Source of the DNA: Amyloporia xantha
Lineage: Eukaryota; Basidiomycota; Agaricomycetes; Polyporales; Adustoporiaceae
Length of the DNA: 64,000 nucleotides
Direction of reading: 5' to 3'
NCBI GenBank assembly: GCA_036971615.1
Contig: JAYKKR010000021.1
Location: 558,001-622,000, forward strand
Each line of letters begins with the position of its first letter. The stretch's first letter is position 1. This document shows, in pieces, positions 24,721 to 36,135 of this stretch. The translations under genes and the position numbers were made by a program. The notes beneath the pieces were generated by a model. That model saw only the letters and a list, made by a program, of their open reading frames with translations. It made no database searches and was not told the origin of the DNA.

Positions 24721-25667
24721 ATGTCTCAGGTGAGTGTTGTCTAAAATACTAACAGAGCACCCCTCACGACTAATGGTCTGTCTAATAGACTTCTACATTC
24801 TACAAACCCATTCATTCATGTTGCGGACATGCATGCTCGAATGCCTCCTCGTCGTCGTCTGTACCTCGGCGTGCGACTCATTCGAACAACTTGAAGGATG
24901 ACACAGCTGTTGTGATCAAGGACAAGCCATCACGCCGGTATCTCCATTGCGGTCCAAGACCATCCTCTGCGCCGTCATCCCCGAGACCACGGCCACTACC
25001 AATTCCCCCCGTCGGTCCCGGTGGAAGCATCACGCAACGTCCTCATTCCGACATACTCTTGGGAGACAGTCGATCTCTGTTGCAGCCAGTCCTGCCAGTC
25101 AGTCCGCGGCCACTCCCTCGTCCGGGGTGTCACGCCCGTCCCCTCCCTGTTCCTGGACATGCCCCGACCCCGTCCATGTTATCCGTTCCCTCGCTATGTC
25201 CTAGCTCATCTGCATCTCGGGCCCCATCCCCACTGCCGAGTCCATCGCCGAGTCCGAGACCATCTCTAGCCATCTGCATCGTCAATCCCGATGGTATAGA
25301 ATCCACGGAGACGGAGGACCTATGTACGAGCCCACATGCCTGCGACGCTATGTCCCCCATCATCTTCTCAGAACCCCAAAACGACGATCTTCTAGAGCCA
25401 GGGATGGCATTCGTGTCCCACCGACACAAAGCTCTGAGCTCATACTTGGGCCTGGACAAGAGCAGCACTGTTGCTGTCTGTGACAGCCGCGTCTCTGGGA
25501 ACGTCGGACATTCCTCTCACCCGGTCGAGGGACGAGGCAAGCCGCAGTGTCGCTCACGTTCGGTGTTACCGTGCGTTCTGCAGTGGGCGGTAGAAAAAAA
25601 GGGCAAGCGATGGACCGGCAGATCCACGGATTTTCAAGTAGTCGTGGATGAATTGAGGAAATTATGA
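24721..25667 (+). CDS. Pro/Ser-rich hypothetical protein with a 9-bp first exon
   Basis: Exon 1 is only ATGTCTCAG (24721-24729), followed by GTGAGT and an intron of about 59 bp ending TAG at 24788. Exon 2 (24789-25667) is one uninterrupted frame, so the protein is about 295 residues (MSQ-TSTFYKPIHSCCGHAC...). Residues ~50-150 are very rich in Pro, Ser and Arg (SSAPSSPRPRPLPIPP and similar), likely disordered. The C-terminus ends KRWTGRSTDFQVVVDELRKL. The open frame has no internal ATG before the proline-rich part, which supports the micro-exon start. No family is recognised and function is unknown. It may be specific to this group of fungi. Confidence 0.6.
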
Positions 25668-26071
25668 TGGGCCTTTTGGTAGCGTAAAACAGTTTCTCTC
25701 GACATTTTCTTCATTCTCAACCATCTCGCGGATTATATATAGTCAGCAGACTTCTGCCTGCAAGTAAAATTGTTGCACCATAGAATCACCGAAGGATAAT
25801 ACTATACCCTTCTTCGTTTTACGATTTTGCATCAGGTATATACACATTCATTCTTCTTATGTAGATCTTATTGTAAGTAATCTTATTTAATGTACTGTAT
25901 ATATTGTGTAAGCACGCACAAGAGAATATATTATATGCCAGTCTTCGTAGAGAACATACAGGACACGCGGACGGGACTACATCGGCGACAGCAAGAAACA
26001 AACATGACAGCAAGCGTCGATAAGGTTACACAAGAGAATGAACACAATGGACTCGGACATCGTTGCCAAAG
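25668..26071. other. AT-rich intergenic region
   Basis: It lies between the convergent 3' ends of the Pro/Ser-rich gene and the palmitoyl-protein thioesterase gene. AT-rich with TATATA-like words around 25730 and 25890-25930. Nothing coding is seen. Confidence 0.5.
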
Positions 26072-27259
26072 CTATTGCACGAGCAATGCGCTCTGACGAT
26101 CCTCAGAGGGCTCACCCTCAACAGGGCTACCAACAAATCTCCTTGCGAGCGGCTCCCAGCAATCTTTGGTCACCTGCATGTGCTCGCCCGCGCACGTCTC
26201 GAGAATCACCGCTCCCCGCTCATCCAGCGTTCTCAGTCCAATCCAATCTTCCACGTACAACGGCTGCATCCGCATGGGCACGATGGTCTTTGCGTACAGG
26301 TTGGTGCTGTTATCATCTAGGACAGCATATGAGCCAAACCAGCTGCTCTCCTTCGGGACAACAGTTTTATCCTGCAAGAAAAGCACGAGGACGAGCTTGT
26401 TCAGCGACGTGAGGTGGTCGGAGTATGTGCTATTGGCAGTTCCAGGAATCTCGTTGTTGATATCCGTGAGGAAATGGTTGGACGCGAGGTACATTTCCAG
26501 CCGCGCTGGGTCGCGGAAATACTGGGCCTAACGACGATACGATGTCAACAAGGAGAGCAACCTATCACGATGGTATTACCTGTATGAGATTTTTCTGTGC
26601 CCACTCGGTATAGACACTGCCCATTGCAGCTCGACGGGCGACTTGGCACACTACATCCAATGGGCGACAACCAGGTATGTCTGAGATACCCATATGCTGC
26701 GACCCAAATGTGATGAGATTGTGCACAGGTGGAGAGTTGTACCGTTCCACGTATGTCCTTAGAAATTGGCCACCTAGCAGACACGAAATGTGGACTGAGC
26801 ATTCAGTTGTCAATCTGTTACTTAAAATTCTACCTTGTGAGAAGCCCATGGCGTCAAATCCGCCGTCCAGCTCTGTGATATTGGCAAGCTGCTCTGAGAC
26901 TTGCTGCACTTGTTCGTTCGCGTTTCCATACTGACCAATGGAGCCATGGAACGATTACCTTTCGGCAGCAAAGCAACAGGGTGAAGGGGACATACGAAAG
27001 TGGCTCGCTGGTCCTCATCCAAGTTCTTGTCCAGATAGATAGAGTGCACAAAGATACCAGGATACATGTCCTTAATTAATGAGATGAACTGGAGGATACC
27101 AGGTGATGCATAAGAGTCGCCAAGTCCATGCCAGATGACCAGAGGTCGGGGTCGGGAATGCTGTATTGACACCTGGTACGGTGCAGGCGAGGCTAGGACT
27201 CCATCGAGAAATAACAAGATGGCATAGAGAGAGAACAGTATTGTTTCTGGTAGAAGCAT
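26072..27259 (-). CDS. PPT1: Palmitoyl-protein thioesterase
   Basis: Lysosomal/vacuolar enzyme that removes fatty acyl groups from cysteines of proteins. The start at 27257-27259 gives MLLPETILFSLYAILLFLDG, a clear signal peptide. Exon 1 then has PLVIWHGLGDSYASPG, LIKDMYPGIFVHSIYLD and EDQRATF. Later exons give VSEQLANITELDGGFDAMGF with the nucleophile in GFSQGG, GQFLRTYVERYNSPPVHNL, FGSQHMGISDIPGC, and DKTVVPKESSWFGSYA with the catalytic Asp region. The catalytic His lies in CAGEHMQ near the C-terminus. The stop is at 26072-26074. Length (about 330 residues) and motif order match the family. Confidence 0.93.
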
Positions 27260-27838
27260 TTATTCCTTGTGTCTCCAAGGGATTGTTGTGAGTGGGCACC
27301 GTATCGGAACCTGGCCTCCAAGTCTATGCCGTTCAAAGTGTACAATAATTATTTTCCCCCGCGCGGCCATGTCACGCGCACGCACGCCATATTAGCGCCC
27401 ATCCGGGGTCATCCGATAATCACGTGCTTGCTCAGCCACACGGAGTCGCTGTGCTGGCAAGTCCCTCCCCCCGTCGCCTGCCACTTATCTCAGCCTCCGC
27501 CGCAGAGAGCAGCAAAACGACTGGTTGTACTTGCATGAACTGCGATCGTGTGCCGCCCTGGCCTAGTCGGACGATGCACACGCAAAGTAATGCAGTCAAC
27601 TGGTCGCTTGTTGTTACTCTCTGGCCATGGATGGCCTTCCTTATGCTGAGCAGGGTGGGAGCGACAGCCGCTGGTTGCGTACACATTCTCCATCTTACCG
27701 GCATTACTGCAAGCTGTGTGGTTTGCCGCCGCATTCATTTGGAATGTGCTAGAACTATGATAGATTGATTACAGTTATAGTGGTGGTACGACAGCATTAA
27801 GGTATGCCTCTGCTATCCACTGATGTGTGAGTTAAAAG
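27260..27838. other. Intergenic region
   Basis: 580 bp between the thioesterase promoter side and the 3' end of the lineage-specific gene. GC-rich near 27350-27500. It probably contains the thioesterase promoter. No supported gene. Confidence 0.45.
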
Positions 27839-29518
27839 TCTAAATTGTTGTTCCCTCCTGCTCGCCACAGGTCTGGTACAGACGCATATGTATCCCCAGG
27901 ACTGCTGAAAGAATCGGCTGCCTGGCTGTTACTTCTGACAGGTGTCGCTGCCCGCCGATGTTTGGCTTCAGTGTCGCTGTCGGGAATTTCACTGAGGTCG
28001 ATGTCGACATGTGTGGTTGCAGGCCTGGATTCTTCTGCTGGTCCTTGTATCGCTGCAGCTTCTTGCTGAGGCACTGCACTTGATGGCCCTGGCAATGCTG
28101 TTAAGTCGACTACTAGTATCGGGTGGTGGTGATCAGTTGCTATCCAAGTGTGCGATGTCACCCACTCACCTCTATCGAACTCGGCTAGAAGCTTGGATTT
28201 TTTTGGCAGTGGTTTGCGTGGACTCGCAACCAATGGCCCAGCCATGATTTCTTCGTCGGTTGTGCCATCTTCAGAAATGCTAGGGAAGCGGCGCTTCATC
28301 AGCTTAGCTGCCGTTGTCGCTGCAGCCAAAGTAGTTGAGTCGGCAGTCTCTGGTTGCCGTTGCACAGCGTACCTTTAGGGTAGTCGCTCGCTTTTCCCTT
28401 TCCTTTGTCTGCGGCAGCTGGAGACTGTTCATGAAACAGTGCTGAATCGATGCTCTCGGCATCGGACCCGAATATGGAGTCGTTTTGGTCCCAGTTTTGA
28501 TACACAGCTGGCGGAATTGTCTTGCGAGTCCCTTTACATAGGAGGGACAATGTCAGTTCCACCATCCCATATCCTGAATGATTGCAAACCAATAAAGATA
28601 TGAGAATCTTTCCAAGAGGCAGCATCGCGCCCTTTGAATTCACGATAATCTTCGCCTGTCGGATGCGATATTGCCCCGATTACCCGCAGGGAGTTCTGTT
28701 TTTTGAAGAGTAGAACATAAGGTAATGTCTTCGTCTTGATCATCTTGTCATCGTTGTCGCCGACCGTCATTATCCAGGGATGTTCTCGGGCAAGATACTT
28801 GAATAGCTGTGGGAGGTGCTTCCGAAGATATGTATGCATTTCTGCAGGCCCCCATGCCTCCGAAAATGCTAGCTCTGTGCCATCCTTTTTGTCTGTAACA
28901 CCCAATCCACTGTCTCGAAGTTCTCGCAGAGCAGGCTTGTCGGGTGCAATGTGGTCGAAAAGATTTCCATCATCCTACAAATCAGGCGACAGTAGGTATG
29001 TTGGTGGTCCCTTTACCATCCGAATGAAGTACTTACATCGAGTCCGACAGGAATCACAACAATTGAATAGATTTTGACGAGAGTTGAGTCGCCTGCCGAG
29101 TTACTTTTTCGGCCCCTCTTGGGCTTCTAAGATCGCATCTGAGCTCCTTGTTCCTCCCATGTATTAAGGCAGCTGGACTCACTTTGACTGGGCCACGGCG
29201 TGGGCCCTTTTTCTTGCTGCCACTATCAGAGTCGCTATTGTCGGCTGAAACCCGAAAGTGCTTCAGTGTCTCAGCACGGGCGTCCCGAATCTTTGCTGTG
29301 TTTGCCTTGAGTGCGAGCATGATCTCGTTTATTTTGCCAGGATAAGACCTGACTCCATCGTGGTTCGACAGGCCGTGACCGCACTCGCGACATACCACTG
29401 GTTGGCCAGCGATGACGAGACCTTCTTGGTATGTCTTGCATATACATGACTTGGTGGTTGATTCATCGATGGCTGTGCAGTGTCTGGGTGAAAGGCCACT
29501 GGCTGAACTTGAAGCCAT
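27839..29518 (-). CDS. Lineage-specific hypothetical protein with N-terminal Cys/His cluster
   Basis: The first exon, starting at 29516-29518 (MASSSASGLSPRHCTAI), contains a possible zinc-binding cluster, CICKTYQEG...CRECGHGLSNHDG. A basic linker (GSKKKGPRRGP) follows. Downstream exons read STLVKIYSIVVIPVGLD, DDGNLFDHIAPDKPAL, AFSEAWGPAEMHTYLRKHLP, PYVLLFKKQNSLRVIG and TIPPAVYQNWDQNDSIFG. The tail (27839 to about 28365) is acidic and serine-rich and may be disordered. I recall similar proteins as multi-copy, lineage-restricted families in Agaricomycetes without assigned function. No catalytic motif is seen. It is followed on the same strand by the truncated integrase-core gene, suggesting a repeat-prone site. 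Confidence 0.55.
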
Positions 29519-29696
29519 TCAGGACTCGGAGGCGTGGATGCAAGAAGCGAGCTGAAAGAGAAGAAGCAAATTTCGCTGTAATGCTGCAGGTAATGCTGAC
29601 TAATCCAGTGGACGATACAAGGAATCCCACTCAGGCTATGTCTCCAATGCCGTAGCGGGGAGACTGTCATATCGTCAAATTACTTGGTGTATATGT

Positions 29697-30420
29697 CTAT
29701 TCTAATAACATATGGGTCAGAAGATATAATGCTCGGCCCCAGTACTCGGTACGTGGTCGCCAAACATGTTCCGGTAATGTGACAATAAGCTCTTTGCGGT
29801 TCCGCCGCCCCGAGCGAATAACCTCGACTGCCTCGTAACCCTGAGCTTGCTCATGCGGCATGAGCCCATATCCTTCAGGTAATTCTCTGCCAGCCTGCAA
29901 CATACTAAGAGCAGTGAAAAACATTTCCTCAGCCTCGGCGTTGACAAATGGACTCGCATGATCGGGGACTGGTATAGGATCATGTCGCACATGATGTTGC
30001 TCATATTCGGCAATTTGTCCTGGAAGTCCTTCCACATTAATTTCATCAATGTCTTCTTCAGCATCAGACTCCTCTTCAGGAGGATGACCAGCACCTGTGC
30101 GGCCACGTCGCTGAGGGGCCCTTTCTCCCGTGGTACCATAATATCGGTGTAATAAATCAGAATCAATGTCGTGACCATCCGGATCATCAGCATATATTCC
30201 ATTGGTAGTTTGGCCAATGATTCGTAAGTCCTACAGCATTACTCAGCCATCCGGCGCAACAGCAGGAATGTGGATACATCAGGCTTGACTTACCTGCGGG
30301 CTTCGGTCATTGGTATCGGGGCCTGAAATCGGATGAGCATTCCAGTCTGCTTGAAAAGATAGACAATCTTCGTTTATGACTTGAAGAAACCCGACGCGTT
30401 GCGAAACATGTCACGCACCT
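29697..30420 (-). pseudogene. 5'-truncated integrase-core-domain protein (C-terminal fragment)
   Basis: The reading frame VGFLQVINEDCLSFQ, then ADWNAHPISGPDTNDRSPQ, an intron, DLRIIGQTTNGIYADDPDG and LLHRYYG matches, as I recall, the end of the retroviral-type integrase-core family that is multiplied in Agaricomycete genomes. It is followed by that family's C-terminal region (HDPIPVPDHASPF, ELPEGYGLMPHEQ, ELIVTLPEHVWRPRTEYWGRA). The stop is at 29697-29699. The catalytic D-D-E portion that should lie further 5' (above 30420) is absent. I therefore call it a decayed, mobile-derived gene, although expression of a shorter protein cannot be excluded. Confidence 0.6.
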
Positions 30421-30939
30421 TGGGTGTCACAATTCGGCTTTCGTGCCTTCTTGCATTCACACTTCCTCTAGCTTTCTTTCTTGCTGAGATGAATACTACC
30501 TACTGTTGGACCGGCACATGTCGCCTTTCACCTGTGGCAAGCGATTATTATGCAGACCCAAATTTGAGGCTTTGAAGCGTCTTCGTCAGATACGGACATC
30601 CTGATTCCTGATCCTCCAACTTGAAGTAGACCATCCACTATGTGCCTTTGTGAGACTGGCGTTTCGAAGCCATCGGTCGAGAAGCTGCTTCAATACTCAG
30701 ATTTCTGGTTTATTGCCTTGTTTTGATACTTGTCGGTTGTAATCTGGAGAGGTATGTGAACAGCGTCTCGTGCGAATGCTTCTATCGTCTATCCGTGTGA
30801 GTAGAACGCAGGTGGGCAGGCTGTTGGTTTCTAGTCTTCTCTCGTTTGGTCTGGACTCGGACTTCAAGCAAGAGTGCCCAGAGCGAGTATATAGTCTGCT
30901 CGTGCTCAACGTATACGCAGAACTACACCCACTTCGCAG
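30421..30939. other. Intergenic region upstream of the flavin oxidase
   Basis: About 520 bp with no supported gene. The missing 5' part of the integrase-like gene would be expected here but cannot be recognised. The right part is presumably the promoter of the flavin oxidase. Confidence 0.4.
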
Positions 30940-32552
30940 ATGACAATCAATCAAGGCAGCCAAGTTATCGTCGTAGGCGCAGGATGCTTTGGTCTCTCAA
31001 CGGCGTACCACCTCCTTAGAAGAGGGTTCACACGAGTCACCGTGCTGGACAGATCTGCGTTACTACCGGCGCCGGACGGTGCCAGTTGTGATATCAACAG
31101 GAGTGCGTCTTGGTTGCGCACATGCAAAGAACGCTGATGTTTACCGAGGGTCTGCTATAGTTGTCCGAAGTTCCTATTCAGACCCATTCTACGCGCGCTT
31201 GGCCCGTGAGGCGATTGAAGCGTGGAAGGACAAGCAGGAATGGGGTGATGCATACTCTGAGTGCGCCTGCCTTCCGATTGATCGCTGTTGCATACGAGAC
31301 CAATGTCGATCGTCTGCAGATCAGGAGTCCTAGTGTTCTTGTCTCAAGGCGGCACGGACATGGATCAGGCATACGCCAACGACATACAGCTAGGTTCTCG
31401 CGTTGAAGCGCTTCCAGACGCAAAGGCCATTCGAGCTATCTTTCCTCCCGGGATTGAGACTGGTTCCTTTGAGGACTGCTCGGCATATTTGAACCGCGAC
31501 GGAGGCTGGGCAAACGCAACCAAAGCCACCGCGATGATGCTCTCTAAAGTTCGGTCCCTGGGCGGACGTGTTCTGTCCGGGCAAGATGTGATTAGTCTAC
31601 TGCACCAGGACGGAAGGACTACTGGTGTCGTGTGTGCCGATGGTGTACAGCACGATGCAGATCTCGTCGTTCTCAGCGTCGGCTCGTGGACCGCGTCGGC
31701 CTTCCCTTCTTTGGGACTAGCAAAGAGATGTGTCGCGACAGCGTATGCCACACACCGCTTTAACTCCTGACAAACTAATCCTCGTACAGGCAGAGCAACG
31801 CGATGGTCCAGCTTTCTCCTGAAGAGGCAGAGTTGTACAGAGACTGTCCTGTATACCTTGACTTGATCACTGGTTTCTGCACGTTTCCGGTAAGTCTTCG
31901 CAGTAAACACAAATCCTTGCACTCTCATGCACACGATCTTACCCAGCCAAACGAAAATGGCATCATCAAATCCGTCCTTCATTCTGCTGGTATCGTCCAC
32001 TCCGCCAAGCCGCCTCTAGGCCACGAGCCGGTATCCACCCCTTATTTCGTACACAGTGAATACGGGACACTCGTCCCAAAAGAACCTTTGCGAGCGTTAA
32101 GGACAGGCCTCGCAAAAGTCTACCCAGCACTCGCAAAGAAGCCCTTTTGCGGTACACGGATGTGCTGGTAAGATTCGCACTTCGCCTATAAGGCTGTATT
32201 TCCTCATCGGTGATTCAGGTACACGGACTCGCCGGATGACCACTGGATCATTGGCTTTCACCCGTCCCACGACAATGTCGTTCTCGCGACGGCTGGAAGC
32301 GGCCACGCGTATAAGGTGCGTCGACATTTCAACCACTCTCACTCTTCGATTGACTTTGCCCTTCTGTAGTTCTTACCAGTGATTGGTGGTCTGGTAGCTG
32401 ATGTGATACAAGGTGTCGCTAGTTCAGAGGTAGTGAGGAAGTTCGCAGTTGACCGAGAGAGCGACAATGAGAGGATGCCTCGGCACGGCCTTGTGACTCA
32501 GGAACTCGACATGGAGCAATTGTGCGGCCGTGAAGATCTCTTACCTGGCTAG
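30940..32552 (+). CDS. FAD-dependent oxidase of the sarcosine / fructosyl-amino-acid oxidase type
   Basis: Flavoenzyme of the DAO/MSOX superfamily, oxidising secondary amines (sarcosine, pipecolate or fructosyl amino acids) and releasing H2O2. The start at 30940 gives MTINQGSQVIVVGAGCFGLS with the Rossmann motif GAGCFG. Exons continue with DGASCDINR, the intron-joined IVRSSYSDPFYARLA, SGVLVFLSQGG, YLNRDGGWANATKATAMML, LVVLSVGSWTASAFP and YPALAKKPFCGTRMCWYTDS. The cysteine of RMCWYTDSPD is in the position that carries covalent FAD in this family. The C-terminus has WIIGFHPSHDNVVLATAGSG and stops at 32550-32552. All joins are GT..AG with the frame kept. The exact substrate is not readable. It lies between mobile-gene remnants and duplication arm 2. 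Confidence 0.88.
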
Positions 32553-33357
32553 GGATTGTGGCACTTATACGCACTACATTGGTGTTCTGTGTTCCCTGTA
32601 TGATATTATATTTGGTACTTGTCTGGCTAGTCGGAAGACCACAAGCAAATGAGTGTGAGAACATAAGTGTAGTTAAGAATGCCGAAGTGGTCGAGAAGTC
32701 CCTAGTAGTCTCCCGTAGCAGATCTTAAATAGTGACCTTTGAGGGGGAGGGGTATGATCAACGGTGATGTTTGTCTTGCACCAATGACAGGTTAGTACAG
32801 TGTTAGCGTGTAATTTGCGTTCGAAGAGCCCATACAAATACGCACAACAACACCGTCCTTGTGAGACGAAACTATTGGCTGCATTGATTGAAGCCTTGTC
32901 CGCTTCTATCTCTACAGTGGATCGTCCATCGGGAATGGCAAATGTATTGGTATGGCTATATGAATGTGACTCGTTGGGCTGTATAATATATCAATACAAG
33001 TCGCAACGTCCCGGGTGTCCGTCGACGGCCACTCGGTTGCTTCGCCATTGAATCTCGTAAACCATTGATTGAGGAGCTCACATTGATAAGCCCTAACCTC
33101 AATCAAGGTGTACCTCGGCCCGAGAACGCTCTCGCCATCCCGGCGAGATGACATACGTATACATCCTTTGACATTCCCTGACATTCCACATTCAACGCCG
33201 CCCAAGGGCCAGGAACAGCTTCTTCTCATGCATATGGTGTTTTCACCGTTATACCCACCCGCCCCTCCATTCTGTAATATGCTTGGCGGTCCTTATCTAG
33301 TTTGGCCTCCATGATATGTGCTCGAGATCAATTTCATCATGGTCATGATTAAGTGCA

Positions 33358-33580
33358 GCTACACCTACGCAAGCTTGCGGCACATCTCCGACGCAACGCG
33401 TCAGGCAGGGTCTGCAGCTATGTACACCTTGCGCAAGCTTGCGGCACATCTCGAGTCTCCGACTCGGAGATGGGCTGCTGACGCAACGCTTCAGGTCTGC
33501 AGCTACACCTTACGCAAGCTTGCGGCACATCTAGAGCCTCCGAGATGGGCTGCTGACGCAACGCGTCAGGCAGGGTCTGC
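33358..33580. repeat. Three-unit promoter repeat with paired palindromes (arm 2)
   Basis: Mirror copy of the arm-1 array: three units each with GACGCAACGCGTC-type and GCAAGCTTGC palindromes. One unit has decayed in one half-site (ACGCAACGCTTCAGG near 33480-33495). It sits directly upstream of the SDR copy 2 TATA-like box. Confidence 0.75.
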
Positions 33581-33582
33581 AG

Positions 33583-33592
33583 TATATATAAA
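33583..33592 (+). promoter_or_regulatory. TATA-like box of SDR copy 2
   Basis: TATATATAAA lies between the repeat array and the SDR start, about 75-85 bp before the ATG at 33667, the same arrangement as in arm 1. Confidence 0.65.
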
Positions 33593-33666
33593 GTCGACAG
33601 GACAAGCTTAACGCAACACCACTAGAAGTAGAGCTTCTTGGAACATCTAAACGGTCGGTATACACA

Positions 33667-34697
33667 ATGTCACAGCCCAATGTCTGGTTCAGTGAGTGTC
33701 TCTTTCACCTTGGAGTAGATCTGTAGCACTCACGTTGACCTACGCCTTAGTCACCGGAGCCTCTTCTGGATTCGGCCGTCATATGACGGAGCTCGTACTG
33801 AAGAAGGGCGATATTGCAGTCGCTACTCTACGAAACCCCAACGTGCTCGCGGACCTCGTTGCAAAGCACTCATCCGAGAAACTCCTAGTTCTGAAGCTCG
33901 ATGTCACGAAGCCGCAAGAAATTATCGACGCTTTCGCTGAAGCGGAGAGAAAATTCGGTCACATCGATGTCGTTTTGAACAACGCCGGACAGGGTGTTTT
34001 GGGCGAGATAGAAAGCGTGCCGGAGGATATCGCTCGCAAGATTTTTGACGTGAATTTCTGGGGCGCCACTAATGTCAGCAAGGAAGCTGTCCGGTTCTTT
34101 CGTGACGTCAACAAGCCTGCTGGCGGGAGGCTCCTGCAAGTCTCATCTCTGTCCGGTATAGAAGGCCAGCCTGCGCTCGGAATCTATGTTGCGTCTAAAT
34201 TCGGTGAGCTTGTTTCGGTTTATCACAGACCGAGGACCGACCCTTATCCTTGGCAGCATTGGAAGGGATGAGCGAGGCCCTCGCCGAGGAAATTGACCCT
34301 GAGTGGAATATCAAGGTAGCGTAGCTGATGCGACTCACCTGGTCGCAATACTCATACGCCCTGTGGAATTTCCGTTCAGATTACTATCATTGAACCCGGA
34401 GGGTTCCGCACAGATTTTGTCAAGGGGGGCGTGGATAGTACTCCTCTCCCCGTCTACACCAAGCCTACTTTGAAGGGAGTGTTCCTTCGAAACTTCTTTC
34501 AGAATGATCCGGTCATGCCCGGAGACACGGGTAAGGCTGTTGAGGTCATCTACAGGCTCGCTGCGCTCCCCGACCCACCGCTGCACTTGCCTCTGGGCAA
34601 CGACAGCATTGCAGGAGTGAGACGTAAGGCGGCAAAGTTGCTCGAGGAGACGGACAGATTCGAATCATGGTCCCAAGGGCTAGATGCTACTGATTGA
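33667..34697 (+). CDS. Short-chain dehydrogenase/reductase, arm-2 copy
   Basis: Paralogue of the SDR at 12648-13678 with the same length and intron positions. ATG at 33667 (MSQPNVWF), intron, then TGASSGFG, LDVTKP, NNAG, VSSLSG, and YVASK as the catalytic Tyr/Lys motif. Further exons (ALEGMSEALAEEIDPEWNIK, then ITIIEPGGFRTDF) end at LDATD, stop at 34695-34697. Residue differences seen include N for D (PNVLAD), A for S (LVAKHSS), I for V (GHIDVV) and V for D in the YxxxK motif, all outside invariant positions. No break is visible, so both copies may work. Promoter elements are duplicated as well, so both copies may respond to the same signal. Confidence 0.9.
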
Positions 34698-35079
34698 ATA
34701 TCGGCTTGGCCTCTTCATGAGGAAGTGATAGGTACGTTTGCCCGAAGTTATATCGACTCTGGCTCACTTTGTTGACGTTTAATATAGTCCCAAATTTATC
34801 CCGGAACGCAGAATGGGTAGAGGGTGCAAGCACGGGTGGATGTATTGACGCTACAGGCATGGGTGCAACATGTAGATTTTTGGATAACACGTATTGGTTA
34901 CAAAGTCAGTTTGGTTTACTTCTGCGGCGAGTCTCAAGTTCGACTTTCAAGATCATATCTGCGAGTTGAGTCGTTGACTCCGCAGTCAAAATCGATGCTC
35001 GGCATCTTCTGCACCTCTGGGCGTCCTACCGATGCGAAGCGGCGGGTGTTTGGGGTCCACGATTTTGCACCATCTTGGG

Positions 35080-35458
35080 TCATAAGGAGTCTTGCGCAAG
35101 TATTCGAGTGGCACTCCTCCTAAAGAAAGACACGGTAAAGCCATTTTCCAGGAAAGGGCTTCTGGTGCTATCTCTGTCATAGCAGTACCGGAAATATTGT
35201 TCGAATCGTCCCGGGGCCACCGGCACGCTTCAGGCTGTCCACTAAAGGTAAAAAGATGCCTTTCAGTGCGGAGAAGGAGAACAAGAGTATGGGTCAATCA
35301 GTACGTTGCGCCACGTCTTCTCGTACTGCGTCCTCCGAGGGAAGTGTCTTCGGAAGCTTGCACGAATGTTCAGGACCAAGCCCGTACATGCTAATTCTCG
35401 GAGAAAATGTCTCACAGTGAGGCTTTGGTTCGTCGTTCAAGTTGATGATTCTGAGCAT
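35080..35458 (-). pseudogene. MYND-protein pseudogene, internally deleted copy of 10168-12265
   Basis: The first exon is kept (ATG at 35456-35458, MLRIINLNDEPKP, with a 3-bp insertion after PKP). Exon 2 has lost a T in the run after AACAATA, which breaks the frame. The copy then jumps to the last exon, so the MYND finger and most of the protein are gone. The last-exon frame reads to a stop at 35080-35082. It is a clear remnant of the duplication. Confidence 0.8.
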
Positions 35459-36135
35459 GATGGGGGGATGTGGAGGTAAGAGGAAAAGATGAGAACGATG
35501 TGAAAAGAAGGACTGACCATTTAAGTATTATAGTCAATGCAGGACGTTGATTGCGACTCGGAAGGTGTCGATCCTACTCATGTCATGGTGCTACCGTCGC
35601 GCTTCATCACGATCATGTGATAAAAGACCTATTCCTGTCACATTTCGTCTATTGGTTGGCTTGAACCCGGTCCTTGTACGACCTACCAGTTTAAACTAAT
35701 TTTGCTCGCCCAGTGGCCCTGCGTCTGAAACCATTTAAGAACATTATACGTCTACTCAAGAACTTTGGCTGACACACTCTGCACCGGCCGTCGATATTCA
35801 AATAAGGCGCCAGCCCAATCTCCCAATCTCCCCACCCCCACCATTTCATCTGTAACTTACCACGGTTAGTCGCACAGCTAATATTATATTTAATGACATA
35901 CAGGTGTATGGGCGCCTTTTATCCAGATCCCGGATCGCCAATTTGATTGGGTAAGTTACTTACTAAATTGCATCATGTAAGCCGCCCGAATTGATCATAC
36001 AGCGCTCAGACGGCAGCTGGGAGTCCGTCACAAGACGTTATCGCCGACAGAAGACGGGCGACATGTATAAAGCACTGGAAGCCTTCCAGTTCCCAGTATC
36101 CAGCATTCAGTATTCCTCACGTTCACGCGCCTACC

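Larger units (their letters stand above)
32745..35880. repeat. Inverted segmental duplication, arm 2 (short form)
   Basis: Reverse-complement copy of about 9747-14600, reduced to 3.1 kb by loss of about 1.72 kb from the MYND gene. The junction is visible where CCGTGTCTTT (as at 10490-10500 in arm 1) is followed directly by CTTTAGGAGGAGTGCC (as at 12220 in arm 1) on the minus strand, near 35120-35135. The right end (about 35880) contains a copy of the DUF1295 gene's promoter but not the gene itself. Confidence 0.88.
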
